Assembly (NCBI GenBank): GCA_965223435.1
Contig: CBDCWQ010000023.1
Location: 930,001 to 994,000 of the forward strand
DNA length: 64,000 nucleotides
Reading direction: 5' to 3'
DNA from: CBDCWQ01 sp965223435
Lineage (GTDB): Bacteria > Myxococcota > Kuafuiibacteriia > Kuafuiibacteriales > Kuafuiibacteriaceae
Below, in pieces: positions 9,770 through 18,212 of the stretch. Position 1 is the stretch's first letter, and every line of letters begins with the position of its first letter. The position numbers were made by a program, and so were the translations under genes. The notes below the pieces were generated by a model that had not been told where the DNA came from, made no database searches, and was given only the letters and a program-made list of their open reading frames with translations.

Positions 9770-10070
9770 CTTGTGTCGAGTGCTCCCGAACGTAGTTCAA
9801 ATACAAATGCATTTGTCCCGCATCAGCGTGTGTGAATTTACCCAGCTCTAAGTCGATGGCCACCATGCATCGAAGGCGCCGGTGGAGAAGAGGAGGTCTA
9901 CCCGAAACCATTGGTCTCCAACCCGTAGGCGTTTTTGGCGGCCGACGAAAGTAAAGTCGCCGCCCAGTTTCGAGCAAGAAACTTTCGAGGTGAAGAATGA
10001 GCGCTTCCTCAAGATCCGTTTCAGAATATTCGTGTTTGAGGTTAAGAAAGTCTTCTCTACATCCAAATGA
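9770..10070 (-). pseudogene. Decayed 3' fragment of a YhcG/DUF1016-type nuclease gene
   Basis: Three reading frames in succession on the minus strand give HEYSETDLEEALILHLESF, then GGDFTFVGRQKRLRVGDQWF, then HRRLRCMVAIDLELGKFTH and AGQMHLYLNYVREH. These match, almost residue for residue, the PD-(D/E)xK nuclease end of the intact protein at 59169-60446. At least two frameshifts and loss of the N-terminal half make it non-functional. It shows that a second copy of this nuclease family once sat in this mobile-DNA cluster. Confidence 0.8.
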
Positions 10071-10560
10071 ATGCGCGTCACGGAAACCGAAAAGTCATAG
10101 CGGACCCGAGGCTCACTCAAGGTCTGGACAACCGTCTCATCGACCAGATTTTCGAGAAGATGGGCGGGCAGATGGAGCGCTTCCTCTGCGGGCGACACGA
10201 AGCTGCTGTTCATCAGCGTCTCGGTCGAAGATTGGAGGGCCGGCGATTCTTCTCCATCGCCGCGTTCTAAATGCTCGACAAGCAGCTCGACACTTGCCGC
10301 TGATTTAGCCTTGGCCTCTTCGGAAAGCTCAATTTCTTCTACTGGGACGTCCATGGAAACCTCTTGCGGTCGTTCTGACGACGTAGCCACCTTGGCTAGC
10401 TTTTTCTCTATTTTCTCGGCTTTGGTCTCATGTCTGTGCTGCAAGTCTGTGTACCGAGCGGCCAAGGCACGACTTCGATCTCGTTGCTGTAAGAGTCGTT
10501 CGCGCGGCTCGGAGAACACGCATTTCGAAGAGGAGACCAAACCTTGGAGAGGGTCACCAC
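10071..10560 (-). other. Unassigned coding-like stretch between two remnants
   Basis: The minus strand stays open here and encodes a charged, helix-rich sequence (for example RERLLQQRDRSRALAARYT, then an Ala/Glu/Lys-rich section with SEEAKAKSAASVELLVEHLE). It is in frame with part of the nuclease remnant, but no recognisable domain supports a fusion. It could be the residue of a coiled-coil gene once downstream of the serine recombinase. No start or ribosome-binding site can be proposed. Confidence 0.25.
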
Positions 10561-10571
10561 TCTTACGCTTT

Positions 10572-11189
10572 TCACTCGATGGGATGATGCCCAGCGCTCG
10601 ACCGAGCTCCCGAGTATAGGTGCGATATTTCTGGGACGACCCTTGCCCCGACGGTATCCTTAGGCCAAAGATATCCGACGGGCACCGGCATGCGTAGCTC
10701 ACCACGTTGTGCTTTCGCCTGAGCTGCGTCCAGAAGCCGACGCCTCAATACCGTTAGCTCGAACTCACTCATTGTACCCTTAAGTCCGAGAAGCAGTCGG
10801 TCATTGGGCATCTTCGGATCGTAGATGCCATCGGTGTCAATAACACGCGCGTCAACAAGAGCACACAACTCCACGAGATGATGCCAGTCGCGCCCATTGC
10901 GAGCCAAACGCGAGGCCTCAAGACAGAATACGGCACCGACTACACCTTCGCAGATCTGGCCAACCAAACTCCGAAAACCTGGACGTTCCACGGTGCCACT
11001 CGCCGTGACGCCGAGGTCGTCATCAATGATAGCAACGTCTTTGAAGCCATAGCTCTTGGCTAGGTCTGAAAGCTCATACTGCCGGCGCTGGCTTTCAAGG
11101 TTCTCAGTCACCTGCATACCGGTTGACTGTCTTACATATACAATCGCTCGACGTTGAATGACACTACCAGGAATCTCACAAGGCCTCAT
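10572..11189 (-). pseudogene. Serine recombinase (resolvase/invertase type), truncated
   Basis: Encodes the N-terminal catalytic domain of a large serine recombinase: RRAIVYVRQSTGMQV carries the nucleophilic Ser, and CLEASRLARNGRDWHHLVEL and KGTMSEFELTVLRRRLLDA are the usual following motifs. The family continues with a recombinase domain and zinc ribbon (300 or more residues) after the GYLWP motif, but here the frame is lost shortly after that point. The ATG overlaps the stop of the DUF5372-like gene upstream, an arrangement common for this recombinase type. Probably inactive. Confidence 0.8.
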
Positions 11190-11680
11190 CGCGCTCCCCC
11201 TCTTCGCCTTCGTCGGCGAGACTGAACCCGGTCGCCTTGAGCAAAAGTTGAGCCAGGAGCTCGACCGCTGTTGTGCGCCACTTGGGATCTAGAGTCGAGA
11301 GATGGATCGGGCTCTGAAACAGTCGAAGCTGTGCTACCAGTTTCGGCTTGCGGGCTTGATTCGGCATTGGCGTCCTCCTTGAGACGACTCTTGCCTACTG
11401 TCGAAGACTGATCGAGCTCTACTTCTGCGAGGATTCTCTTTAGTTCCTCCATCGCGCAAACGGACACCCGGGGCGGCCCGAGCTTCATATGACTACATGC
11501 CCCCGAATCGAACATCCAAGCGGGTATAGCTGCGCCAGAATCGTTCGATAGGAAACAGATGTACACTCGTTCTGCTCCGCGCGCCTCTTCATAAGCGACA
11601 TCAACTTTCTTGCCAAACAACGGATGCCATGGATACGCAATACGAGCGCTAAATTCGGCATGGGCAGAATGAGCTTGGGC
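11186..11680 (-). pseudogene. DUF5372-like recombinase-associated gene, 5' end lost
   Basis: The minus-strand frame reads ARIAYPWHPLFGKKVDVAYE, then RVYICFLSNDSGAAIPAWM, resembling the short DUF5372-type proteins (HPLxG near the start, then a strand and a small-residue Trp motif) often encoded before serine recombinases. The open frame runs into the IS66 fragment at 11681, so the start codon has been lost. An Arg-rich tail (QSRRRRRRGGAR) ends it. Family match is by motif only. Confidence 0.5.
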
Positions 11681-12000
11681 TTGCTTCCGGAAGAAAGTCC
11701 TGGCTCTTTGCTGGCTCCAGGGGAGGCGCCGAGCGATTCGCCGACGTCCTTTCGGTTGTCTCCACCGCCGACGCAGCAGGCGTCGATTGTGGAAAGTACC
11801 TTCCTAGCATCATCGCCAACATCGACACTTGGCCGAACCGGGAGCTCGATCAGCTCTTGCCAGCCAACTGGCAAACCGCGCTCGAAGATTTCCTTCGCGA
11901 GAATAACATTCAGCACTCCACACCTGCTGTACATTGAGCGCAGACCTCAACGTTACACCATGAAGCGGGCCGGGCTAGACGCCCCAAAAAGAACAGTTAC
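11681..12000 (+). mobile_element. Truncated right end of an IS66-family element
   Basis: This 320-bp stretch aligns without gaps to 56035-56354, the right end of the complete IS66 element in this window, with only a few substitutions. It encodes the last 85 residues of TnpC (stop at 11935-11937) and ends with the inverted-repeat terminus that closes in GAACAGTTAC. The left part of the element is missing, so it is immobile alone. Its left edge cuts into the DUF5372-like remnant. Confidence 0.93.
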
Positions 12001-12073
12001 GTTAAAAGGGTGTGGGCTTAGGGAGCTGTGGCTGTTGGTAGCAGCCACAGCTCCCGCCCTTTGTTAATTGCAG

Positions 12074-12154
12074 TAAGTATACCCAAAAGTACCAATATTG
12101 TAGATACTTATATCAATGAAAACATGTGGTTGTACCTATGATATATGTACTTAT
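12074..12154. promoter_or_regulatory. Candidate operator region with repeated TACTTAT-like boxes
   Basis: An AT-rich leader before the XRE gene holds TAAGTATAC (12074-12082), GATACTTAT (12103-12111), TACCTAT (12133-12139) and TACTTAT (12148-12154). These four related heptamers, one in reverse orientation, could be binding sites for the small HTH protein encoded at 12169. Spacing is irregular, so this is tentative. Confidence 0.35.
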
Positions 12155-12168
12155 GGTAAGATCTGGCT

Positions 12169-12423
12169 ATGGTCCGGAAGATCTCGGGAACCTATAACAG
12201 TCGTGCTCGTCAGCATCTGATCCGGCACATCGAACGATATTGGCCGTCCCAAGCAGAATTTGCCCGCACCGCCGGTGTGAAGATTCAGCATCTCAATCAG
12301 ATCGCGAAGGGAGCCCTGCGGCCCGGCCTTAAGTACGCGGTGGAGATTGAGCGCGTGTCAGCCGACAAAGGCGATCCGATTCTTCCCCGCGAGTGGATGG
12401 ATGAGAGCGGAGGTACTTCTTGA
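12169..12423 (+). CDS. Small XRE/Cro-CI-like DNA-binding protein
   Basis: 84 residues. The segment SQAEFARTAGVKIQHLNQIAKG is a helix-turn-helix of the XRE type, and the rest is short and basic. A single-domain protein of this size is typical of toxin-antitoxin or prophage repressors, but no partner toxin gene is adjacent. The AT-rich leader with repeated heptamers suggests autoregulation. It sits at the boundary between the mobile-DNA cluster and the ion-transport genes and may be a leftover of the mobile region. Confidence 0.6.
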   Translation: MVRKISGTYNSRARQHLIRHIERYWPSQAEFARTAGVKIQHLNQIAKGALRPGLKYAVEIERVSADKGDPILPREWMDESGGTS

Positions 12424-12441
12424 GGTTCGAGATCAGCACCC

Positions 12442-14223
12442 TTAGGCAGTGGTGTGGACCAGGCTAATAAATTTTTCCCCCGGGGCTAAAGGGGGACCGT
12501 CTGGTGAGAGGACTCGTACAGCGCCATCAGATGGTGACCACGCCACTAGCGGAATGGCTCCGTTGTCGTAAGTTTCCTGGAAGGCCTCGTAAGTAAACTG
12601 CTCAGTAATTGTTGTCACCTTGAACTCACCATTCTTCAGCAAGGCGTCTGTAAGTTCTTCATGCGTATGGCCTGAGGCAAAGTACCGGGCACGAAGATGG
12701 ATTGGATACCGGTGCGTGTCATCTTCCATCGATGGGGTTAGCTGATAGACTTCATGGCCGAAGACGTCCTGAAAATGGAGCCCGCAAAGTGCATTGGCTT
12801 CATCGTTGGGAAGAAGGGCGATCATGCGGCCGAGGCCGTCATAGTCGAGGCGACTCATGGCATGTTCAGAGAGTGCATGGGCATGTTGTGCATCGAGTCC
12901 GGCCATCCGCGCTTTGGTGACTTGTCCACGGTCAGAATCAACCAAAACAACAGGTACGCCTTCTTGTTTGAGGCACTGCGCAAAGGCTCGGGCTAGGCGG
13001 TCTGCCCCCACGATGAGAAAACCCGCTGGGTTTTGGTCTCCGAGGCGAAGGATTCGAGCCAAGGGCGCCGCGCTTAGTCCATATACGGCGACCGTCGACA
13101 CAATGACGAGGAAGGTCACCGGCATGATCTGGCCGGCGCCCTGAAAGCCTTCCTCCGTGAGACGAATACCAAAGACGGAAGAAACCGCCGCAGCGACAAT
13201 GCCTCGGGGGGCAAGCCAAGCAAGAAAAACACGTTCCTTCCAAGAAAGTGAGGTGCCGATAGTGGACAAATACGTCGCGAGAGGGCGAACAACCAAAATG
13301 AGCGCCAGAATAAAGGCGACTACGCCCAGGGGGATTTGAGAAAAAGAGGTCAGCTCAATTCTCGCCGCCAAGAGGACAAAAAGGACAGATATGATCGCAA
13401 CCGTGATGTGTTCGGCAAACTCAACGATGGGCCGTACGTCAACGGAGCGCTGGGATGCGAGCGCAATACCCATGATCGTGACGGAAAAAAGACCCGATTC
13501 CGACTGAATGTGGTTCGATGCAGTGAAGACCACAAGGGCCAGAGTGATGGTGCTGCTATTGGTTAAAAAAGCGGGGAGCCACCGTTTCTTCAGGAGCATC
13601 TGAATGAGAAACGCACCTCCGATCCCGAGGAGCAAAGCAACCGCTGCGGTTTTGATGATACCAGTGACAACAACCCAAAACGCACCCTCAACACTGGGAA
13701 CACGAACCGCTTGAAAGACCAAGATGGCTAAAACTGCGCCCACCGGATCGTTGAGGATCCCTTCGAGTTTAATGAGCGATCCAAGTGTTGCCTTTGGCTT
13801 AACGTGACGAAGAAGAGGTCCGATGACGGTGGGGCCCGTCACCACCAAGATTGCACCGAGTAGGAGTGCCATCGGCCAAGAGAAATCCAAGAAGTGGTGC
13901 GCGGCAGCAGCGCTCAGTGCCCACGTCACCAGGAGTCCGATGGTCACCAGCCTACGGACGGGCTGTGCCACCAGACGAATCTCCGAAAGGGGTGCGCCAA
14001 GGCCCCCCTCAAATAGAACGATCGCGGCCGCTATGGATACGATGGGCAAGGTTGCAGGACCGAGAAGTGCCCCTGGATCCACCAGGTTTGTGACAGGGCC
14101 GGCGACAAAACCGACCGAGAGCAGCATCAATATAGAGGGAAATCTTAGGCGCCAAGCGATCCACTGCGAAATCGCTCCGAGCGCCAAGACAGTCACTAAG
14201 CCAACGATAAGATGCTCGTTCAC
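12442..14223 (-). CDS. CPA1-type Na+(K+)/H+ antiporter with C-terminal RCK/TrkA-N domain
   Basis: Inner-membrane cation/proton antiporter of the NhaP-like group, about 593 residues. The GTG at 14223 is preferred because it gives VNEHLIVGLVTVLALGA, the family's usual N terminus; a longer start would overlap the upstream gene. About 12 TM helices follow, with the ion-binding motif EGILNDPVGAVLA (Asn-Asp near residues 158-159). The last 200 residues carry a Rossmann TrkA-N domain (GFLIVGADRLARAFAQCL), which senses nucleotide or redox state in relatives. Exchange of Na+ or K+ for H+ supports pH and salt homeostasis, in line with the KtrAB-like and NhaA genes beyond. Confidence 0.9.
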   Translation of the reverse strand: MNEHLIVGLVTVLALGAISQWIAWRLRFPSILMLLSVGFVAGPVTNLVDPGALLGPATLPIVSIAAAIVLFEGGLGAPLSEIRLVAQPVRRLVTIGLLVTWALSAAAAHHFLDFSWPMALLLGAILVVTGPTVIGPLLRHVKPKATLGSLIKLEGILNDPVGAVLAILVFQAVRVPSVEGAFWVVVTGIIKTAAVALLLGIGGAFLIQMLLKKRWLPAFLTNSSTITLALVVFTASNHIQSESGLFSVTIMGIALASQRSVDVRPIVEFAEHITVAIISVLFVLLAARIELTSFSQIPLGVVAFILALILVVRPLATYLSTIGTSLSWKERVFLAWLAPRGIVAAAVSSVFGIRLTEEGFQGAGQIMPVTFLVIVSTVAVYGLSAAPLARILRLGDQNPAGFLIVGADRLARAFAQCLKQEGVPVVLVDSDRGQVTKARMAGLDAQHAHALSEHAMSRLDYDGLGRMIALLPNDEANALCGLHFQDVFGHEVYQLTPSMEDDTHRYPIHLRARYFASGHTHEELTDALLKNGEFKVTTITEQFTYEAFQETYDNGAIPLVAWSPSDGAVRVLSPDGPPLAPGEKFISLVHTTA

Positions 14224-14249
14224 AGGATTCACCGAACAGGAGAAAATGC

Positions 14250-15254
14250 CTAGGCGGCAAGGAGTTTGTCGAAAGAAGCACCTTCTTTTCGAATGAGGCG
14301 CCGGTACGCCCAACAAATTTTTCTAAGGCGCTCGGGATGAGCAGCAAGTCGTTCCACTTCAGCCCAACGGGCCCACTCGCGTGCGATGCTCCACGTTGGG
14401 TCGTCTACCTCGCAGTTCGGTAGCCGATAGTGAAAAGCGGGGCGGGCGCTGACGAGCTCGGGTTCTTGTACCTTAGATTCTACCGCCTCTTTATCTCGTT
14501 CGGCGAGAATGGGAAGCAGGTCCAAAGCTCGATTTCGCGTTGGATTCATTGAGACGTAGTCCGCGAGAAATTCATCGAACGAGGGCGAGTATTGCGGATC
14601 GAGGATGCGTTCTCGGTACGTCTTCGGAAACGGCTCGATGTACGATCCGATCCGGCGCGATAGGTCAGGATCGATATCCTTGATGAGCCAATCCCACAGG
14701 AGAACAAATGCTCTGGTGTAGGCGAGCAAAGTCACCGTTTTCAAGTCTGGGGCCTCCACATTGAGGTGAAGTCCAAACGCATAAAATGGTGAGGCGCCGG
14801 TCCCTTTCGCGCCTGCGTTCACGAGTTTTCTACGTAGAATCTCTAGCTCGGGCAAATCGTTCAATTGAATCGGTGGGGCTGTGATCTCACACGGAACCAC
14901 CGCTTCCGCGAAAAACTCAGCGCCGTCAGTGAGTAGATTCGCTAGCTTTGAGTCTTTGACATCCAATCCCAGACGGTCAAAAAACGAAAGATGTTTCTCC
15001 TTTTTGAGAAACTGAGCGTCAAAGGAAACGACGAAGACTCCCCTTCGCGTATCTTGGATTTCGATCTCAAACGCAGATTTTTTGGCAATTTTGCCCCCGA
15101 ACTGTTGGCAGACAAGCTTAGCCACGCACTCGATGTCCAGGCCGGAGAATTCGAGCTCAACGCCAATCCGACGAGGCTGTCCAGACTGAGTAAGCAACCG
15201 AAGAGGTCGTACGAAGGCAGAGGGGCTCGGGATACGATAACTTGAATTCCGCAT
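14250..15254 (-). CDS. Putative amidoligase (COOH-NH2 ligase-type) enzyme
   Basis: 334 residues, matching the Amidoligase_2 group of the ATP-grasp-like glutamine-synthetase fold. It has the opening strand RRIGVELEFSGLD with metal-binding Glu residues, then FYAFGLHLNVEAPD, MNPTRNRALDLLPIL and FHYRLPNCEVDDP. Members are predicted to form amide bonds on peptides or cell-wall-like substrates and usually sit beside a glutamine amidotransferase; none is visible here. A sigma-54 promoter and enhancer precede it. The first ATG lies about four bases after the predicted transcript start and has no ribosome-binding site, so the mRNA may be leaderless or the true start may lie further in. Substrate unknown. 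Confidence 0.8.
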   Translation of the reverse strand: MRNSSYRIPSPSAFVRPLRLLTQSGQPRRIGVELEFSGLDIECVAKLVCQQFGGKIAKKSAFEIEIQDTRRGVFVVSFDAQFLKKEKHLSFFDRLGLDVKDSKLANLLTDGAEFFAEAVVPCEITAPPIQLNDLPELEILRRKLVNAGAKGTGASPFYAFGLHLNVEAPDLKTVTLLAYTRAFVLLWDWLIKDIDPDLSRRIGSYIEPFPKTYRERILDPQYSPSFDEFLADYVSMNPTRNRALDLLPILAERDKEAVESKVQEPELVSARPAFHYRLPNCEVDDPTWSIAREWARWAEVERLAAHPERLRKICWAYRRLIRKEGASFDKLLAA

Positions 15255-15268
15255 TGGTCAGATAGGAT

Positions 15269-15285
15269 TGCAAGTCCTGTTCCAG
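15269..15285 (-). promoter_or_regulatory. Sigma-54 promoter of the amidoligase gene
   Basis: Minus-strand CTGGAACAGGACTTGCA: -24 GG and -12 GC are correctly spaced, and the -12 box TTGCA is perfect. Predicted transcript start about 15258. A perfect copy of the 15-bp palindromic enhancer lies 50 bp upstream. The same CTGGAACA -24 box occurs at 25408. Confidence 0.75.
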
Positions 15286-15334
15286 GATTTGGATGGTGAA
15301 AGCCCAGGTTTTCATGTGGCGCGCATGCCACACT

Positions 15335-15349
15335 GAGGCAATTTGCCCC
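15335..15349. promoter_or_regulatory. Enhancer-like palindrome GAGGCAATTTGCCCC
   Basis: Identical, as its reverse complement, to the site at 30999-31013. It sits in the gap between ktrA and the amidoligase gene, 50 bp upstream of the sigma-54 promoter, the usual distance for an NtrC-type activator site. Confidence 0.75.
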
Positions 15350-15372
15350 GTCCTTGAGGAAGCTTACCGTCG

Positions 15373-16062
15373 CTACTCGCCGCCGACCTTTTCCATAAAG
15401 TGATTCATGTTGTCGGCCTCGCCGACGAGCATCAGTGTATCGCCCTCGTTGATTCGATACTCAAGGTCAGGGATTCTCAGTCGGGGGCGAACCCCGGAAG
15501 CCACTGGGCTGCTCCCGCTTCGAAAACCGAGGACCATGATCCCGAAGCGTTCGAAAATCTTGGCCTCTTGAAGGGATTTACCCATCAAAGGGCCCGATGC
15601 GGCCCAGGGGATGACGCGGTAGTTTTGGGCAAACTCAATGAGGTCCTCCGAAATGGGTGCGAACAACTCATTGGCTACTCTTCGTCCCATTTCGGCCTCA
15701 ACCTCTAGGGTTCGTGTCGCGCCGACTGTCTTGAGGATATCTGCTTGCCTTGGCGTCGCGGCCCGAACAACGATCTGCGAAATACCGAGTTCTTTGAGCG
15801 TCGCGACGGTAAGGACCGAGGCTTCCAGGCTTTCCCCGTAAGTCACGATGGCAGCATCGATCTTTTCAATACCGAGATTTTCAAGGACTTCCTTTTGTGC
15901 ACTGTCGCCCACGAAGGCGGCGCTAGACCGTGACTTTATCTCCTCGATTGTTTTCTCATTGGCATCCAATACCATCACATCGACGCCCGACTCCCAAAGA
16001 GCTTCCGCCAAGGCGCGGCCGAGGCGCCCGAGTCCGACGACCAAGATTTTCTTGTTCTCCAT
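15373..16062 (-). CDS. ktrA: K+ uptake regulatory subunit with RCK domains (KtrA/TrkA type)
   Basis: About 229 residues from the ATG at 16062, which follows the stop of the channel gene by 8 bases. The N-terminal Rossmann domain starts KILVVGLGRLGRALAEAL, with the G-x-G-x-x-G nucleotide loop and an acidic residue at the end of the second strand (VLDANE). A TrkA-C (RCK_C) domain follows, including PDLEYRINEGDTLMLVGEAD. As a cytoplasmic ring it gates the KtrB/TrkH channel in response to ATP, ADP or NAD(H). It forms an operon with the channel gene upstream. Confidence 0.92.
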   Translation of the reverse strand: MENKKILVVGLGRLGRALAEALWESGVDVMVLDANEKTIEEIKSRSSAAFVGDSAQKEVLENLGIEKIDAAIVTYGESLEASVLTVATLKELGISQIVVRAATPRQADILKTVGATRTLEVEAEMGRRVANELFAPISEDLIEFAQNYRVIPWAASGPLMGKSLQEAKIFERFGIMVLGFRSGSSPVASGVRPRLRIPDLEYRINEGDTLMLVGEADNMNHFMEKVGGE

Positions 16063-16070
16063 GGTGTACC

Positions 16071-17882
16071 TTACCCGATTAAGACATCTTCTTTTGGAAA
16101 CTGGCAAGGTGAAGGCTCGCGGCTATGCATGAGTGCCAAAGCAAAGGCCAGGGGACCTACCCGGCCGACCAACATGGTCAAGGTCACCAAGAGCTTTCCC
16201 GCCACCGAAAGCTCTTGGGTGAGGCCCGTGGACAGCCCTACAGTGGCGAAGGCACTAAAGGCTTCGAAAGAGATTGCCATGGAAGGTGCATCTTCGGTCA
16301 CCAGAAGACAAAACATGACCGCAGAGACGACCAGGACGCTGGTGAAAAATACTCCCAACACACGTTTCACCAGGCGTGTCGACAGTTTTCTACCTAACAG
16401 GTGGGGGTCTTTGCTGTTCGCGGCTTCTGCCCGAAACGTTGCGAATAAGATAGCCAACGACGTGGTTTTGATACCACCACCGGTTGAACCTGGAGATGCT
16501 CCCACAAACATCACCAAACAAATGAACATGAGGGCAGGTGCGCCGACTTGTGAAAAATCAACCGTATTGAATCCAGCAGTGCGCGCCGTGATAGATTGAA
16601 AGAGTCCTCCAAGAATTCTCTCGAAAAACGTGCGTTCTTTGAGCGCGTTGTTCCATTCCAGTGCACCGAAGACTGCTGCGGTGACAAGCGTTAAACAAAG
16701 AGAAGTCCAAAGGACAACACGGGTATTAAGGCTTAGGCGGTCGGGTCTTTGTCCTCGTACTTTTTGCCAGAGTCTCTGGCCCAGTTCATCTAGGACAGGA
16801 AACCCCAGTCCTCCTGCTACGATCAACAGCATCAAAGCGAAGTTGATACCCCAGTGGTTGAAGTAGGGCTCCATCCCGCTTTCGAGAATAGAAAACCCGG
16901 CGTTGCAGAATGCGCTCACGGCATGGAACAACGCTTGCCAGAAGGGCTCCCATACGGCGGCTGCCCCATCAGAATCCATGCGAAAGAAGGCGTACAGAAT
17001 CGCTGTGCCGATGCTCTCGAAGAGCAGGGTGTAAGCGATGGCCCCAAGGACGATACGTTTAAGTTGAGCCGCTGAGGACGCATCGACTGCCTGGGCGAGC
17101 ACGGCTTGAGACCGAAAGCGCAATCGATTGCCCGCAATGAATACAAGGACGGACGACAAGGTCATGATCCCGAGGCCCCCGACTTGGATCAAGACCAAAA
17201 TGATCGTTTGACCAAAAGGCGTATATGTTTCGGCCACGTTGTGAACCACGAGTCCGGTGACACAAACCGCGCTGACCGCCGTGAACAAGCTATCAATAAA
17301 CGAAGCGCTGTTCTGTCCCCGGACTGCTTGGGGCAGAGCCAGGAGTAGCGCACCGATAATGCCCAAAAGCCCAAAGGCCATCGTCGCGAGGCGCTGAGGC
17401 TTTTCCGACCAATCGATGAGGACCTCTTTGGCTCCCATCGTTTTCGTAAGCAGACCGATGGCCACGGAGACCAGGAGGGCGGCGGTGTAGATGCGATGGG
17501 TGCCGACCCACTCTGAAGTGGGTGGATTGGACTGAATGACCACAAGCCACTTTTGAACAAGGCTCAAGAGGAGCACCCCGGCACTTGCGATCCGAACCAA
17601 CAGTACGAACCCGCGGCTCTTCTGAAGCAGCCTAGAACTTGTCTCGGTGCGATCTCGCCTGAATAGGCCGATGATGAATGGAATCGCGAGCGTAGACTCG
17701 AGGAGTGTGAGTCCCAACGAAACGTACGCACGTACCCCGAGCAAGTAGTCCATGGTGAGGATGATGGCGGCCCCCACCATGCTCTGGATCCCTGCTCGGG
17801 TTGTTCCGGATCCGGTGGCGGTTGCCCCATCCTCGACGTTCATGTGCTCAAGTTCTGGGACATATGCGTTTGCCACGACCAC
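16071..17882 (-). CDS. ktrB: K+ transporter pore subunit, TrkH/KtrB family
   Basis: 603 residues. Four half-membrane pore loops are visible, each with the family's selectivity Gly: AVSAVCVTGLVVH, AVSAFCNAGFSIL, ITARTAGFNTVDF and AFSAFATVGLSTG. About 150 N-terminal residues add four extra TM helices before the first repeat, longer than a minimal KtrB. The GTG start at 17882 has no clear ribosome-binding site; an ATG at 17843 is an alternative. With the RCK subunit downstream it imports K+, an early step of the response to osmotic up-shift. Confidence 0.92.
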   Translation of the reverse strand: MVVANAYVPELEHMNVEDGATATGSGTTRAGIQSMVGAAIILTMDYLLGVRAYVSLGLTLLESTLAIPFIIGLFRRDRTETSSRLLQKSRGFVLLVRIASAGVLLLSLVQKWLVVIQSNPPTSEWVGTHRIYTAALLVSVAIGLLTKTMGAKEVLIDWSEKPQRLATMAFGLLGIIGALLLALPQAVRGQNSASFIDSLFTAVSAVCVTGLVVHNVAETYTPFGQTIILVLIQVGGLGIMTLSSVLVFIAGNRLRFRSQAVLAQAVDASSAAQLKRIVLGAIAYTLLFESIGTAILYAFFRMDSDGAAAVWEPFWQALFHAVSAFCNAGFSILESGMEPYFNHWGINFALMLLIVAGGLGFPVLDELGQRLWQKVRGQRPDRLSLNTRVVLWTSLCLTLVTAAVFGALEWNNALKERTFFERILGGLFQSITARTAGFNTVDFSQVGAPALMFICLVMFVGASPGSTGGGIKTTSLAILFATFRAEAANSKDPHLLGRKLSTRLVKRVLGVFFTSVLVVSAVMFCLLVTEDAPSMAISFEAFSAFATVGLSTGLTQELSVAGKLLVTLTMLVGRVGPLAFALALMHSREPSPCQFPKEDVLIG

Positions 17883-17913
17883 CGGAACTGCGCGTACCTA
17901 GGTCGGTTGCTGG

Positions 17914-18165
17914 TCAAGAGTTTTTCAGACGCAGATACCCGCCCTTCAAGTCGGCCGCGATTTTCTTGGCCGTGGACTCTAGAACTTCTGAAGCTTGGGC
18001 TGACTTCTTTCCGAGCTCCTCGAGGGTGGACTCGAGCTTAAGCCATTGCGGCTCCAATTTTTCTAGGGCTTCTTTCTTCCCCAGATGGGCTTGGACCTTC
18101 AGTTCGTCCCGGGTGCGTCGCAGCTCCTCCAGGTCTCTCTTAAACTCCTCTTTCAGGTTTGTCAT
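17914..18165 (-). CDS. Small coiled-coil protein, sigma-54 controlled
   Basis: 83 residues, almost entirely a charged amphipathic helix (LKEEFKRDLEELRRTRDELK, then KKEALEKLEPQWLKLESTLE). ATG at 18165 is chosen because AAAGGAG lies nine bases upstream and the predicted sigma-54 transcript starts about 20 bases before it. No catalytic motif and no signal peptide, so probably a cytoplasmic or membrane-peripheral stress protein. Similar short coiled-coil proteins occur beside stress genes in other proteobacteria, function unknown. The gene begins just after nhaA, whose end overlaps its promoter. Confidence 0.65.
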   Translation of the reverse strand: MTNLKEEFKRDLEELRRTRDELKVQAHLGKKEALEKLEPQWLKLESTLEELGKKSAQASEVLESTAKKIAADLKGGYLRLKNS

Positions 18166-18195
18166 AAACGAATGCTCCTTTCGCAGGAACATACC

Positions 18196-18212
18196 AGCAA
18201 CTTTCATGCCAA
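18196..18212 (-). promoter_or_regulatory. Sigma-54 promoter of the coiled-coil gene
   Basis: Minus-strand TTGGCATGAAAGTTGCT is close to the sigma-54 consensus in both boxes with exact spacing, and overlaps the end of nhaA. Predicted transcript start about 18185. No convincing copy of the palindromic enhancer was found within 100 bp; a weak one may lie at 18350-18364. Confidence 0.75.

Noticed and set aside
15075..15090. GGCAATTTTGCCCCC resembling the palindrome
   Set aside because: It is inside the amidoligase coding sequence, has a one-base-longer centre, and is explained by codons.
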